Both the position numbers and the translations under genes were made by a program. 64,000 nucleotides of DNA from Sphaeramia orbicularis (Eukaryota; Chordata; Actinopteri; Kurtiformes; Apogonidae): NCBI RefSeq assembly GCF_902148855.1, contig NC_043964.1, positions 3,071,891-3,135,890 of the forward strand, given 5' to 3'. The notes beneath the pieces were generated by a model. The model made no database searches. It was not told the DNA's origin and was given only the letters and a program-made list of their open reading frames with translations. This document shows positions 47,751 through 60,500 of this stretch, piece after piece (the stretch's first letter is position 1; each line of letters starts with the position of its first letter).

Positions 47751-48428
47751 TATTGTAAAAAACAAAAAGTGTGTTAAAGCAAAGGAAGCTGGATCAATTT
47801 AATTATTAGTTTGTAAAAAGGGGGTGGGAGTCAGTCTATAAGTTATACTTCTTCCTGCTCCTTTTAAGTGCTGAAAATGTTGTTGTCCATGTTGGGTTGT
47901 TTTTTATTATCTGATGATTTTATGTGCTCACAATAAAACTAAACTAACTGATTAAACTACTTATCTGTTTGGTTTTGGTCACCTATTGTGAGAAAACACT
48001 TTCACTTCTTTCTAATCAAAACACTTGATTTTACATTCTCTGAAAATTAGCCCTAAAATATACTGTATTATGGGTCAAATTTAACCAGACAGTGTGGACA
48101 TCTCCACCTATAAACCAATCAAGCCAACATGAAAAAAGAAAATGCAACAAAAATAAGATTCTACAACAAAAGTATTGCAGTGTTATTGTGTGATAATATT
48201 GAAATTATGTTTCATGTTGAAAGCGAATTGACTAGAATTGTATTTTGCACATGCAGCAGATATCCCACACACACCACCACTCATGCCCACCATGCAACAC
48301 TTGATGAGTCTTGTTGCATGTCTTGTGTTTCTTCTTTTTAAAGGAAAGTAGCTTTTATACAATCAGTTCTGACCCATAATGCACCACACAGTACAGACCA
48401 GTGATGCTGGTATTATTGGAGTATATTA

Positions 48429-49494
48429 CACTGGTCAACACACAAAACATCCATTCACAATCCATTCACCATACACTTTTTTAACCCATAAAGACCCAAA
48501 CAGCCACCGACGACCAAAACCATCTACTGATGTAAAATTTTTAATAACTTCTGATCCACTAATCCCACCAATACATGTAAATAATCGGCGTAAAATATAG
48601 TTCTTCATCTTTTCATGGTCATCAGATATGACCCATTTGGATGTTCAGTGGCTTCATAGTGAACGAGGAAACACTGTCATCTTCTACAACATTGATTCAC
48701 CAGTAAAACGCATGGAGTTGGATCAATGACAGTGGATGGACACACTTGTTTTATATTCAGTTAATGTCATGTTTTTCTGAAAAAGTTACTTTTTTTTCCA
48801 GTTTTTTTTTTTTCAGTTTTCTCTGTTTTTGATGAAATAACCCTCAGCTGTAATCTAAGCTTTTATGAACATCCACATGATTAGTAAATTAAATGTTATT
48901 GTTTCAGTTTTTTGAGCTGATTTAGGATCATTTTGGTGCTGAATCCAAAAATCACATTCATTTTGCTCAATCAGGTCAACTTTCTGAACTATGCTACATA
49001 TTGGCTTTTTAACATTTGTGCTTACATTTATGGGCATTTTCACATCATATGATATAAAATTCTTTCATATTTCTTGCAATAAATGAGTTCTGAAGATTTT
49101 ACTTTTGCCAATTTATGATTAATGTTTTTTTTTAATATTACAGGTGAATGAAATGGCTTCGACTAGAAGATCTTGCAAAAATAAGCCTGACGTATTCTGC
49201 TCCATCTGCGGTGAATACACCATTGTACCTAACAGGAATCCTGTTAGAAAATGATTTTTTTCTCTTAAAACCTATTTTGGGTGAGAACTATATAAAAAAA
49301 ATCAACTGATAAAGTCACAAAAATGTAAGCAATTTTGTGAGAAGATCAAATTTTTCAAAATCAAATTAACAAAAAAAACCCTGACCTGATTGAGAAAAAC
49401 AGATGTCATTTTTGGATTTAGCGGTGCAAAATGGTCCTGATTCGGTTGAAAAAACCTAGACAACTTGCAAAAAACATTTTTTTGTAACCCAGTG
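48429..49494 (+). mobile_element. CACTGG family element, copy 4, interrupted
   Basis: TTA (48426-48428), then CACTGGTCAACA, then the inverted-duplication arm 48440-48894, then the family body from TTATTGTTTCAG to GTAACCCAGTG and TTA (49495-49497). The ATG at 49153 opens the MASTRRSCKNKPDVFC exon after a tttttttaatattacag acceptor. Confidence 0.85.
48440..48894. repeat. right arm of a large inverted duplication
   Basis: Reverse copy of 47314-47750 placed inside the CACTGG element. Both junctions are sharp. The spacer between arms is about 690 bp. Confidence 0.85.
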
Positions 49495-49499
49495 TTATT

Positions 49500-50160
49500 A
49501 GCCTCATCTGGTTGTATGGAAGTAATACTGTAACATAATTATCTACAAATGTGTGTATTTTTTTTTCTCTTCAGCTCAGTCTATCTGTTTTTAACAGACT
49601 TTTTAAAGTGTAAAATAACTTCTAAATGCAAACTGAGATATGTGAATAAAACTTTTATACTCTTTCAACTCATACCTCACCTGTATTTCTACCACTTTAA
49701 CCAAAATACCATTAATATCTTTGTACAGATTTACGGATTTGTCTACATTACACATCCATATATGGATTTACTGATCTGTCTGCACATTTATGCCTTTATG
49801 CTAATCTCAGTATGTATTTAGACAAATCTGATTAGGCAAAGCACACAGGGCCTTGGAAAACATATTTGCAGATTTCAGCACAAATTCCCATATCTCAATG
49901 CTCAGTTACAATGATATTTATCATAAATATATGAAGGATTTTGCATATTTACAAACACAGAGAAAGGCTGAGATAAAAGTGCACAACTCTTCACACACTT
50001 TTTCTGATAGATATGCCACAATAATACTCATATACAGATATATGAAAAACAATGAATGTCTTTAAGCATATTCTAAAACTGAAAAAAATCAAACTTTTGT
50101 AATGTGATGTAATGTATTTAAGGCAGAAAAAAAATCCAGAAGTAGATCATATACTAGGGT
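49500..50160. other. intergenic, no recognised feature
   Basis: AT-rich spacer between tbc1d17 and akt1s1. Open frames lack coding character. Confidence 0.5.
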
Positions 50161-50189
50161 TTTGTCTTTTCAGTGCTTGTTAATGGTAG

Positions 50190-50400
50190 AGTCAGGCACA
50201 GGTGAAACACTGACAGATCATGTGACCAGCTGGTCGGTGGTCAAGGTGAGGAGGGCTGCTGTACACGTGCACGAGAATAGGGCGAGTACGAGCCCGCCCA
50301 CAAACCTCGGTCACGTGTACGGCGTGCGTTGGATTGGAAGGCAGTAAACAGGTGACGTCAGAGCTAGCGCAAGTTAGCGAAAACAAAACCGGATGAGAGA
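50190..50400 (+). promoter_or_regulatory. CpG-richer block with CRE, candidate akt1s1-side promoter
   Basis: Contains several CG dinucleotides, an E-box-like cacgtg and a perfect CRE TGACGTCA at 50353-50360. It lies about 1 kb upstream of the candidate akt1s1 exon 1. Could also be an independent enhancer. Confidence 0.4.
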
Positions 50401-50609
50401 CAATTTTAACCGTTTAAAAATAAAAGCATTTTACAGTTAAGCAGAAGGTTACAGAAATTTAAGATTAATTTTACTGATAAAAAATGATAAAGGATCTACT
50501 CTCGGGATCGGAAAACATCTAAATTAAATTTAATATTTAGGTAAAGCAAATAGTAAAGCATTTTTTTTTTAAATTATTTTATTATGATCGAGGACCCGTA
50601 GAGGGGGAG

Positions 50610-50700
50610 TATGACTAGAATAGAATCTTTAGAATAGAATCTTTATACTTTACATGACAGTGACAAAGACAATGACAGTGAAATGGGAGCTGTGACAGGC
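50610..50700 (-). repeat. LINE 3-prime-end fragment
   Basis: The motif agaatagaatctttatactt followed by gacaaagacaatgacagtga is the reverse of a common fish LINE tail. Confidence 0.4.
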
Positions 50701-51159
50701 CCCGATTGTGAAAAAAAAATAAATAAAGTGCAAATAAAATAAAAAAAATAAAAATCGGCATCTCAGATATATATAATAGTAATAGAATATTTGATGGTGT
50801 TGAGATACTTCATTAGACGCAAAAGTCTTAAATGAAAAAAATTTACCAAAGTATTCACATGGAAATGTGCTTTAATTGCAAAGCAAGTTTAATTAATACG
50901 GAGCATTTAGTATACAAAGGTAAATCAGTACATAAAGAAAGGAAACACCCAGGAAAACTAGGTAAACAATAATCACCAGATGCATTTTAAAAATTGTTAA
51001 AATATAATAATAATGTAATATACTCGAGGATAAAGCAGGTTCAGAAAATGAATGAATGAATAATGTACTCGTACTCATCTCGTACTTGTAATATTGCAAT
51101 ATATGATAAAATAAATATGATGAAATATAAATGCAATTATCTGCAAAATCTAAAATAAT

Positions 51160-51195
<36 letters not shown>

Positions 51196-51198
51196 AAC

Positions 51199-51228
<30 letters not shown>
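51160..51228. repeat. (AAC)n(AAT)n microsatellite
   Basis: A run of AAC units passes into AAT units without a break. Confidence 0.95.
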
Positions 51229-51229
<1 letters not shown>

Positions 51230-51420
51230 CAGTTATTGATGCATCGTTGATTTAATTAAAAAATGGTTCTCTAAATTAGTCCTGAACTACTCGAGTGCAA
51301 GATTACAGCCCAATTGGAACACAATAAAAAAAGGCATGTTTCTAACATTTGGACCCTAATGCTAAGCGAGGCCGAGTGTTAAAAAAAAAAAAAAAAAAAA
51401 AAAGTCAGCCAAGCAAGGAG

Positions 51421-51597
51421 ACTTTTATTTTGAAAATCTTATCCGGAAAAGCCGTTAGCAGTCGTTGCTAGCTTGGTGCTGGTGAGGAGCCTAGCAAGGG
51501 GAGAGAAACCGTGGGAGAAGACGGACTGCGTATGATTAAAAGAAGTAAAGTTTAACATCAAAAATATCAAGTAACGTGAAAGAAAGAAACTGGACAG
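51421..51597 (+). other. akt1s1: candidate akt1s1 5-prime untranslated exon
   Basis: GC-richer block ending in actggacag|gtaggt, a strong donor. The next good acceptor, ctttttattag at 54119-54129, leads into the sequence holding the akt1s1 ATG. The transcription start is not defined. Confidence 0.45.
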
Positions 51598-52264
51598 GTA
51601 GGTGAACGCCTTCCCATGTTCCCGTAATTTATACTTTGGCGTCCGGGCGCTTTCTAATGGCTGAAAAATGGAGGTGAATGTGGGTTCATCATGAGGCTTC
51701 ATACAAGGAGGTTGCAACACATGCATGCACACAGCAGCAAATAAACAAGATCCAAAACAACAGCTGCACAGGGGCACAGAAAAGCACACCACACAGGCTT
51801 TTAGACCGAGCACAGCGAGTGGCAAAGATGACAGCAAGTGGATCAATCGATAGAAGAGACGCTGCTAAGCCAGTGTGGCTAGCAGTTGTTGGTGTCAAGC
51901 AGCTTTCAGAGGTGGTGGGGGCTGCGACAGTCCGCGGACCCGTTACTGTCTACTGTTGCATCTGTACTGTATGACCACTGTAAAACAGAACAACACTTAA
52001 CATGACTGTTTAAAGGCCCATCCATCTGGAATGCACAGTTTAATACGGAACTAATATTGTCAGTCAAACAGAATTGAAACAAGAATGGCATTTTTGGGAG
52101 GTTCCTAATAAACCCAAGGTGTTTTTAATACACAATAAGTAGGCTGATCAGTGTTTATCATCAGTAATTAGAATTTGTTTCTATTTTGGGAACTAGGTTT
52201 GTTTTTAACTTTTGTCTTTTGTGAATTGTTTTATTGAATTTTATCCAAATTTGTGAAAATTATA

Positions 52265-52440
52265 TAAATCTATATATCCTTTATTAACCAGGTAAATCCT
52301 CACTGAGGTTAAAAATCACTTCCCCGGCCAAGAGAGCAGCATATAGTTACAACAGATCAACACACAGTAAACAAACAACTATTATACATAATAAATAAAT
52401 AAAATACAATTCAATATCTAGTTATGTACAATAAAAGACC
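52265..52440. repeat. LINE 3-prime-end fragment
   Basis: Contains cctttattaaccaggtaaat, cctcactgaggttaaaaatc and gagagcagcatatagttaca, a pattern common in fish genomes. Confidence 0.5.
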
Positions 52441-52919
52441 GACATAAGTAAAGGTAAGGTTCTGTCATGATTTCAGTGTAAATTTAGAAGCAATCACATC
52501 GACCAAGAGTGTTATTTTCTCGGCCCTTTAAGATAGATTTAAATTCACCCCAAGTAACAAGTTCTGGCAGTTTCTGGTTTTAATTGCATATAGTTTTGTG
52601 TGCAGTTAAAATACACACATCTTAAATATGAAATATTTTCAATGTACATTATGCACAAGCTTAACTGTGACAAATGAAATCCCTGTCGTTTCATAAATCT
52701 CCAGAAAAAAAAAAAGCAAACATATGCATTATGTGCAAGCTCTTGTTTGTTTGTTTGTTTGTCTCTTTTCTGAGGCAATGCACAAGGACAGAGCGGGTTA
52801 AGCAATATTAGTGTGTCAGCACGGATATGTTAATTTTAGCCAAATGGCTAATTTTCTGCTGTCCTTGGCTTTTCTGTTAACTTTGCTGTTTAAACAATAA
52901 TAAAACGACAACATACAAA

Positions 52920-53210
52920 GGTACAGATTTGTTAAAGGAAGAACCTGATGAGGCTCAGGGCATCAGCGGATGATTTGATGAGTCTGAAAATTATATAAAT
53001 ATGCTTTGGCCGTCTCAGATCTCAGCATGGTTGAATACCTGTGGAGGATTTTGAACTGATGTATCAGACTCCACTCCTCATTAAAACACTGAAGAGGGAA
53101 TGTCTTTTGGAAGAATTGTTAATCCCTCCCATCAGTTTAGGGGAACACTGACCCTGATGGACCAGCACCTTACGAAGACACTTACTGCTGTTTTTCCCTT
53201 TAATATGTCA
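52920..53210 (+). repeat. Tc1 transposase C-terminal remnant
   Basis: The plus strand gives VEYLWRILN in place of the IEHLWRIL motif, then decayed sequence running to gcaccttacgaagacactta, which matches the end of a fish Tc1 transposase gene. Lies in the inferred akt1s1 first intron. Confidence 0.6.
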
Positions 53211-53249
53211 CCCCACTGAAGTACAGGAGGAAGCAGTTAATAATAAAGA

Positions 53250-54118
53250 AGGTACAAAGCTTCACTAAAGGAAGAGGGCAGAATTTTACCAAAGTAAAAC
53301 ACATACAGTGGAATTGGTATAGCTAACCTATGTGTACAGACAGCACATGCACTGAAAGGGGTTATATGCAGTGGTTTTGGTCACAACAGCAGGGGGAAGT
53401 CATCAGCCAGAACGTATAGATGCCAACCAAAAGCACCAATGACTGAATGTTTCATCTCCACAGACTCTATCACTCACTGTATAAAATATGGAGCTTGTAG
53501 TTTTACATACATCTGCATTATGGTATCATCAAGTGTTCTCCTTCAAACAAAACCTCAGACACTCGATAAAAATAACATTGTGTCTTATAATCTTTACATG
53601 CTCGCTCAGCTGATAGTTCACATCATAGCTCTGTTAGCTTAACTCTGTTTTTAGACATAAAACAGCCACAAATCACCTCTGTATTTTGTATGGTTTGTGT
53701 TGTCAATAGTTGAACTGAAAATCCACTTGTAATCGTCCAAAAAAGGCCAGGTTTCAAACACTGCTAATTTTTTTTAGCTCATTTTTGAATATTTTAAAGA
53801 AGATGGATACAGCTTTAAAGTGCCTTACCTTAAGATGATAAAACAGAATAAACACAGTCTGTAGAAGACTGACTGAAAAGCAAATGAGAGCAAAGAAGGC
53901 AATCTACATATTGTGCCTAGGTTTAAAGATTAAATACATGCCATGAGTCACTGTTTCATACATTTGTCAGAACTGTAAGTAGACAGTGTATTACAGTGAC
54001 AGTAACTAAAGTTTATGATCCAGTGCCTTAATGTATCAGTGGTAAGAGACCAAATTGGTAAACAGTTTCATTATGTGAAATAAATGTAATAACTATAACT
54101 GTAACTGACATTTTTTTT
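53250..54118. other. inferred akt1s1 5-prime intron, nothing recognised
   Basis: No exon-like or repeat-end structure noticed. Confidence 0.45.
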
Positions 54119-54510
54119 CTTTTTATTAGGTATCACCAGCAACTTGGAAACATCTTTTCTCTCCCCTGGCTCTCCAGTGTATAAAGACGCCGCCCAATAT
54201 TTCATAAGTCACCTCGTGCCTCTTTACCCGATAAATAATAATTATTTTCCCTTACATCTTCACCAGTACAAACAAATAGCATACACCAGCAAGACGGAGG
54301 ACCTAATAAGCGTTACGATTGAGCAGTTTAAGCAAAGTACGTGCATCACAACAAAGCAACAATCTACCAAAGTTAACATCAGTGATTAATTGAATTGGAG
54401 CCTCCATAATCAACAGTCCATACATCTCCTGATCCTCATTCATCAGCACTATTCAGTTCTGTCATTTAGTCGGTCCACCTTAGAAAGCTGCAGAGATACT
54501 TAGCACCACT

Positions 54511-57500
54511 ATGGCCTCCATCACCCAGTCACCTGACCCTGAAATCCCAGACAACCACAAAGAGAGCTGGCTGGCGCTTCTTTCTGCTGCAGAAACTTAT
54601 TGCCAAAAGTCTGGCTTTGACCTGGCCATACTAACAGCGTGTAAGAAGTTCCGGTCTTCGTCTGGAGATGGAGACGGGGTGAGGAAACGTGAGAGCGGCA
54701 GTGCCTTTCCGAGAGAGTGTGATTTCTCCTATAATGTTTGGGGTCAGGGGTTTCTGGCAGAGTCGGCTCGCCGCTACATAGACGACATCGGTGTGCTGCA
54801 CTCCACAACTATGCTAACAGCGCAGAGGCACACACGCCAGGCTGGGGGAGAGGGAGGGACCAAGCTGATGGTTGACCTGACCTCTGACCCTGGACACAGG
54901 GGGGTGAGTGATTTACTTATGCAACACATTGCATTGTAGTACACATACTACATTCCCAAGGGCATGAAAAGTCATGAAGTTTTTAAGTGGACTGGAAAAA
55001 ATCTAAATCTTACCAAGTGTATTTTTGTCATTTCTAGTCCAAATATCTCCTCACACTTAAAATAAGACATAGTCACCCAAAGAGTAGCTTTTCAGTGAGA
55101 TATAAGAACTTATTTTTAGACAATAGATCGTGAAAATCTTATTTCGAAAAATCTTACCAGGATAATTTTCACTTGTTTCATTGGCAGATTTTTTTTGCTT
55201 GAATTAAGCAAAAAACAGAAAAAAATCCTGGTTTAAGCAAAATCTGCTAATGGAACAAGTGAAAATTATCTTGGTAAGATTTCTTGAAATAAGATTTTCA
55301 AGTCTAAAAATAAGTTCTTATACCTCACTGAAAGTTAGTCTGTAGGTGATTATATCTTATTTCAAGTGTGAGGAGATATTTTGACTAGAAATGAGGAAAA
55401 ATACACTTGGTAAGATTTTGTTTTTTTCCAGTGCTGCAGCCTAGAAAACTCATGAAGTCAAATAAAACATATTTTGGAAAATTATGGAATTTAATTGTGA
55501 TCCATAACAAAGTTCACAAGACATGAGAGCACTTCTCTCAGATTTAAAGACATTCAAGTGAATTTGCTTGAATGCATTATCATTCTGCAACAACACAATG
55601 CATGTGTTCAGCATTAAAAACTAGTATCTTAAGGCTGTACAGTCACCTGAAAGTCAGTGCCTTAATCCGGCGTGACTAAAGTTATTTCTCTAATAAAAGT
55701 CAACGTTACTGAAGTTTTTGAAATGAATATAAAAATGACCAACAATTAGACACACTATAATCAGTGGAAGTGTGCTTCTTTTCATGTACTTTTAAGATTG
55801 AGGACTGTCATGGAAATTAAATTATGATTCCTTGAAAAGTGATGGATGAATCTAGGATGTGAGGAAATCCTGTGTGCAACCAGAGCTGGGTCATTCAGTC
55901 GCAGAAAAAATTATTAGACCACCCTTGCTTTCCTCAATTTCTTGTTCATTTTAATGCCTGGTCCAACTAAAAGTACATCTGTTTGGACAAATATAATGAT
56001 AACAACAAAAATAACTCATAAGAGTTTAATTTCAGAGCTGATATCTATCCATTTTCCATGTTTTCTTGATAATAACCAAAATCACTTAGGTTCTACATCA
56101 ATATCTATGTCATTGTACTGAGAAAAACAGTGCTTTTAGGCATTCCATGTTTTCTTTTCTGTCTGTTTTAGTCACATGATACACACAGGAGTTAGGACTT
56201 GATTGCATAACCGTTGTTTTTCATGACTTTTGATGGTTTCATAATTTTTTCTGCAACTGTACATTGGATTTGCTTAAACCATCACGACCCAGTTCTATAT
56301 TGGGTGTTGTAAATGATGCCTCCTTAACAAAGTATAAACAGCTCAGTGTCTCTCACAGACAGTAACTTTAAATGAATACATGTGTAAATATAGAATTTTG
56401 CATTTATGGTGATTTTTCTGAGTTTATTAGCACTAGAACTGTTTTGTAAGTGTAGTTTAAGATACAGGGATCACTGTAACACTAAATTTACTGCCACTGC
56501 GGGGTCAGTATTGTGTTAATTTACATGGCAGTGACTTTAAATTGAAAATTAAGCAAACTTCAGAAAAAATATCAAGATAGTGTGTATCATCTTTGAGACA
56601 GTTTGTATCAAGATATAATTTTATGGCCATATCACTCCCATTTCCATTTGTCAGAATAAAATGTTGCTGTCGCACACTTCTGCAAACCAGAAAAAGTATG
56701 ATCTGAATCTAAATCAAAATGTATTTCTATGAATATTTTTACATATGTTTTTCAGTGTCATAGTTGGTTAAAACATGAATCCTCTCTTCTCTGACGAATG
56801 ATTTATCAAGTAAGTTTATAGAATTACGTAATTACAACAATAGTGTTTTAATATTTTGTGGTCATTTTTAGGCATTGACAGTACTTGGTTTTGTTTAGTC
56901 ATGGACACCAGGCCTTGGTTTATGCTGAATAAGTCTTCAAAAATGGGATTAAAAGATGACGCAGTGTAGTTTTAAATAGTTTGATTGAACTGCAGTGTTT
57001 TTTCAAAGCCCTTTATTACCTGCATCCTATTTTCTTGCTTATAATACTTGTATCTAATGTGCGTTTGAATTGTTGTTGCAGAACTTTACGGGCGAAGGTG
57101 GCGTGGGCGGAGTCAGTCCCAACAGCAGACTCTACTCGCAGAGCTACCCGTCAATCTACAGCTCAGGCGCCGTAACGGGGCAGCCTGTGGGAAACGGTAA
57201 CGGAGAGAACGAACGGGAGAAGAGCGCACTGGAGGCAGCTGAACGGGCGAGACAAAGGTCTGGGATTGTCGACCTGGAAGAAGAATGTGAGGATGAAGAA
57301 GAGGAGGAGGACATGGATGAAAGAAGACCCTACGGGAATGAAAGTGCAGGTGAGGGACAACACAAGTGCAACGTGTCTTTAAATCCTGCGAAGTGTCCAA
57401 ACTCATCAATGCTCTCTGCCATCTGTACCCTCAGAGTACTTTCAGTTTATCCCCCCTCTGCTACTCCTCTGTAAAAGCATTGTCCAGCTCATCCTCCTTT

Positions 57501-60500
57501 ACTGCTCTCCCTGCTTCTTCACTATGCTGTCAGCCCCAAACGAGAACAGACTCACCCAGATCACACTTATAGCTGCTGAAATCATTGGACTCCCCACCCC
57601 CAGCGTCTCAGACCTCAATAGCACAGCCACTACACACAGAGCACACACCGTTGCGGTCACCCCCTTAACTCATACAGGGGTTGGACAAAATAATGGAAAC
57701 ACCTTCTATGATGACACAATGTTAGGTGTTTCCATTATTTTGTCCAACCCTTGTATTTCATACTCCTTCCTTCTGGTCACCTCTACAGGTCAATAAACTG
57801 GAAAAAAGTTAAATTCAGCAAAAGTTTCATTCCAAATGCAATAACACAACTGAAGAATTCATTAAAGCTGCGTATGACTTTCATCACCAATTTTTCGTTA
57901 ACCCTTTTGCGGTGTTCAGATTTTTATTATTCAGCCATTGTTGGTGGGTGTGGTGCTGCATTTGTGGGTTTTTAATTCAACATAATCAAACAATTTAATG
58001 TTAAAATACTCAACAGATGTTTACTTCATTCCAATTACAAGCAACATAAAAAGCCTATATGTTTAATGTTTACCTTTTGCCTTAGCTTTTGCTAGATCAT
58101 GAATTAGATTATGAATTAAAGTGCTACTCGTTTTTAGTTAGTTTTTTTTTTTTTTTTAATGAAATGTAATATAATCAAGATATGAGGAAAAAATTCATTA
58201 AACAATAACTACTCATCATTTTTCTTTTAATAAAAAATGAAAACGGGTCCCACAGACCCAAACTCCACATAAGGGTTAAATCTGTAAAACCCGAGTCATA
58301 GCCTAAGTATCATGAATCCATAAGTTTTTCCATCCTTTCAAAGTGTACTCCACCACAAACAATCCATTTGTTTACAGACAGAGCCAGTAGGTCACTCAGG
58401 CTTTTTCGAAAATTTGTCGTGACATGCACTGTGGGAAGCAGAGCTCCACGCAGCCGCATTATGGCCACAGCGGCAACAAACACGGAAATGGCTTTATTGC
58501 CTCTTGCAACTGCAGCTGCGTGGAGCTCTGCTTCCCACAATGCACATCAGGACAAATTTCTGAAAATGCCCGAGTGACCTACCGGCTCTGTTTGTAAACA
58601 CATGGATTGTTTCTGCTGGAGTACACTTTAAAATGGTTCACCGTGAGGGAAGAGATTCGGGTGCGTAATCACGGACAGACTTACGGTTTCGTGATACTTA
58701 GGCTATGACTCAGGTTTTACAGATTTGATGAAAAATTGGTGGCAAAAGTCATAGGCAGCTTTAAAGAGACTGTAGTGTGTTAGTTGGATATGTGTGGTGG
58801 CAGGTATTTGGTTGTGGAATAACTGTTTTTGCGTTTATTTTATATTGTATGTTTGTGGATGATTTGCTGTCTTACCAAGGCTGTATGGAACTATTTTCCT
58901 ATGAAGGACAAATAAACATATCTATCTGTCTTTTTGTCTGTCTACATTACCATTTGCTGCAGGTGTGTTTTCGATGGATGAGGATTCTCTGTCCCGGGAC
59001 TGCGAGCCATTCTTTGAGTCGGACGGGGAGGAGGAGAGCACTGATGGTAACAGTTTACCCCACTGACAGGCAGGAGTCCAGAGAATGTATGATCCAGGTC
59101 TGAGTATTAATTTTCCAAACCACCATAGGTTCACTGAGTGAGGAGGCCCCTCCACCGTCACGCAGCATGGCTGTGGGTCAGGCTGCGTTCTCGTCCCGTC
59201 ACGCCCACCCCATGGCTCTGGCCCGTTCGCTCCCGGTGTCGGTGCCGGTGTGGGGCTGCAGAGGGAACAGAGCTGCTCAGGGAGACAGCAGCAGTGGAGA
59301 GCGGGTGAGCAAATGTTGTTTTACATGGCACAAAGCTAGTTCGCTGAGATTAAAATGCTCTGGAACATGTATCTCAAAGGGAGATTAGTGGGCTATCCGG
59401 CAATCTTCAGGCTCTCTGGTATCAGGAAGCTGGCTCAGTCTTAAGCTGCGAGATCACCACAGTAAGCTCTGTTTCACAGCTAACTGGCTCTGGAGCAGGT
59501 CCATGTCAGGAGTGGAGATCAGAACCTGTCATCAGCTAACCTGTTATCATCAGCTCTGTGGAAAAACCAGGTCATTCAGAAGCACTGAGCTCATAAGCAA
59601 ATGATGAGGCAAGCAAACAGCAAGAGCCTTTAAGTGATCAGAACAGTGGCTTTTTGTAGCAGAATTATTTAAGACTAAAGGGATAGGTGTTTTTCCCAGA
59701 ACTCACCCAACAGAAACAGACTTCATTAGTTTTTGGTGATCTATTCTGTGCATTTGATAGAGCACAGTAGGATATGACAGGAAACAAATGGAAAGATGGA
59801 AGGTCTTCTTCAACAGCAGATCTATAGAAAACACAAATATCACAATGAAAATGAATTATGTAGTAGACGTGGATAATATATAGTTAATGATAATATTAAT
59901 AATGTCAGAATAGTGGTTAAATTTAGGAAAATTAGGAATTTTCATAACCTTTGATAATCTATTCAGTATTCTTCTGAGTTTTTTTTTCTCTCTGGTTGCA
60001 ATAAATGTATTCCTTCTTCAAGTGTTTGCCCCAAAAAAGAGGTCAAATGAGGTGAGTTTCAGGGAAGCAAACCAGCACCAGTCTGTAACCATGACAACCT
60101 TAAGATATTTAAAGATTGTTGAAGGTCTCGATGGTGAAAAGCTTTACATGACATGTTCAAGTAAGTATTTGAAAAGAGGAATGAAGCGGGAAAAACTGCT
60201 TCTGTTGTATTTCATGGAGATTTGATGCCCGGTTGGTGGAACCACTTTACATGTCAAAAATGTTCTAACCCGATCAAATACTACGAGGCATGTAAACATA
60301 AATCTTATCAGTACACATTTATTTAGCATCAACGTAAACAGTTAAGATTAAGGTTGAACAAATAATGTCTAAGTCCGCTCTCTAGTCTACTTGAATGTAT
60401 AGCAGAAAAAATTACAAAATCAGATGTAACAAGGGACGATAATTACAGGAGATATTGTGCTTGTTTATATGCTTTTTGGTGTCAGTTGATCCTGACATAT

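Larger units (their letters stand above)
46780..47945 (+). repeat. LINE remnant split by a piggyBac element
   Basis: At the left, CISVRGVHLWNNLDENLK matches the C-terminal xxGpxlWNxL motif of non-LTR ORF2 proteins. At the right, 47800-47945 has a LINE-like 3-prime UTR (cttcttcctgctcctttta, then cacaataaaactaaac). The piggyBac-like element 47166-47705 lies between. Confidence 0.55.

Noticed and set aside
50162-50386. Small divergent open frames near the CRE block
   Set aside because: Short, unsupported and explained by local GC content.
51678-51974. 98-aa and opposing frames near 51.4-51.9 kb
   Set aside because: Both strands are open with no domain; fits a CpG-richer 5-prime region and intron.
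54144-54389. 81-aa open frame METSFLSPGSP upstream of akt1s1
   Set aside because: Lies in the inferred 5-prime UTR, has no recognised homology and ends before the PRAS40 start; at most an upstream ORF.
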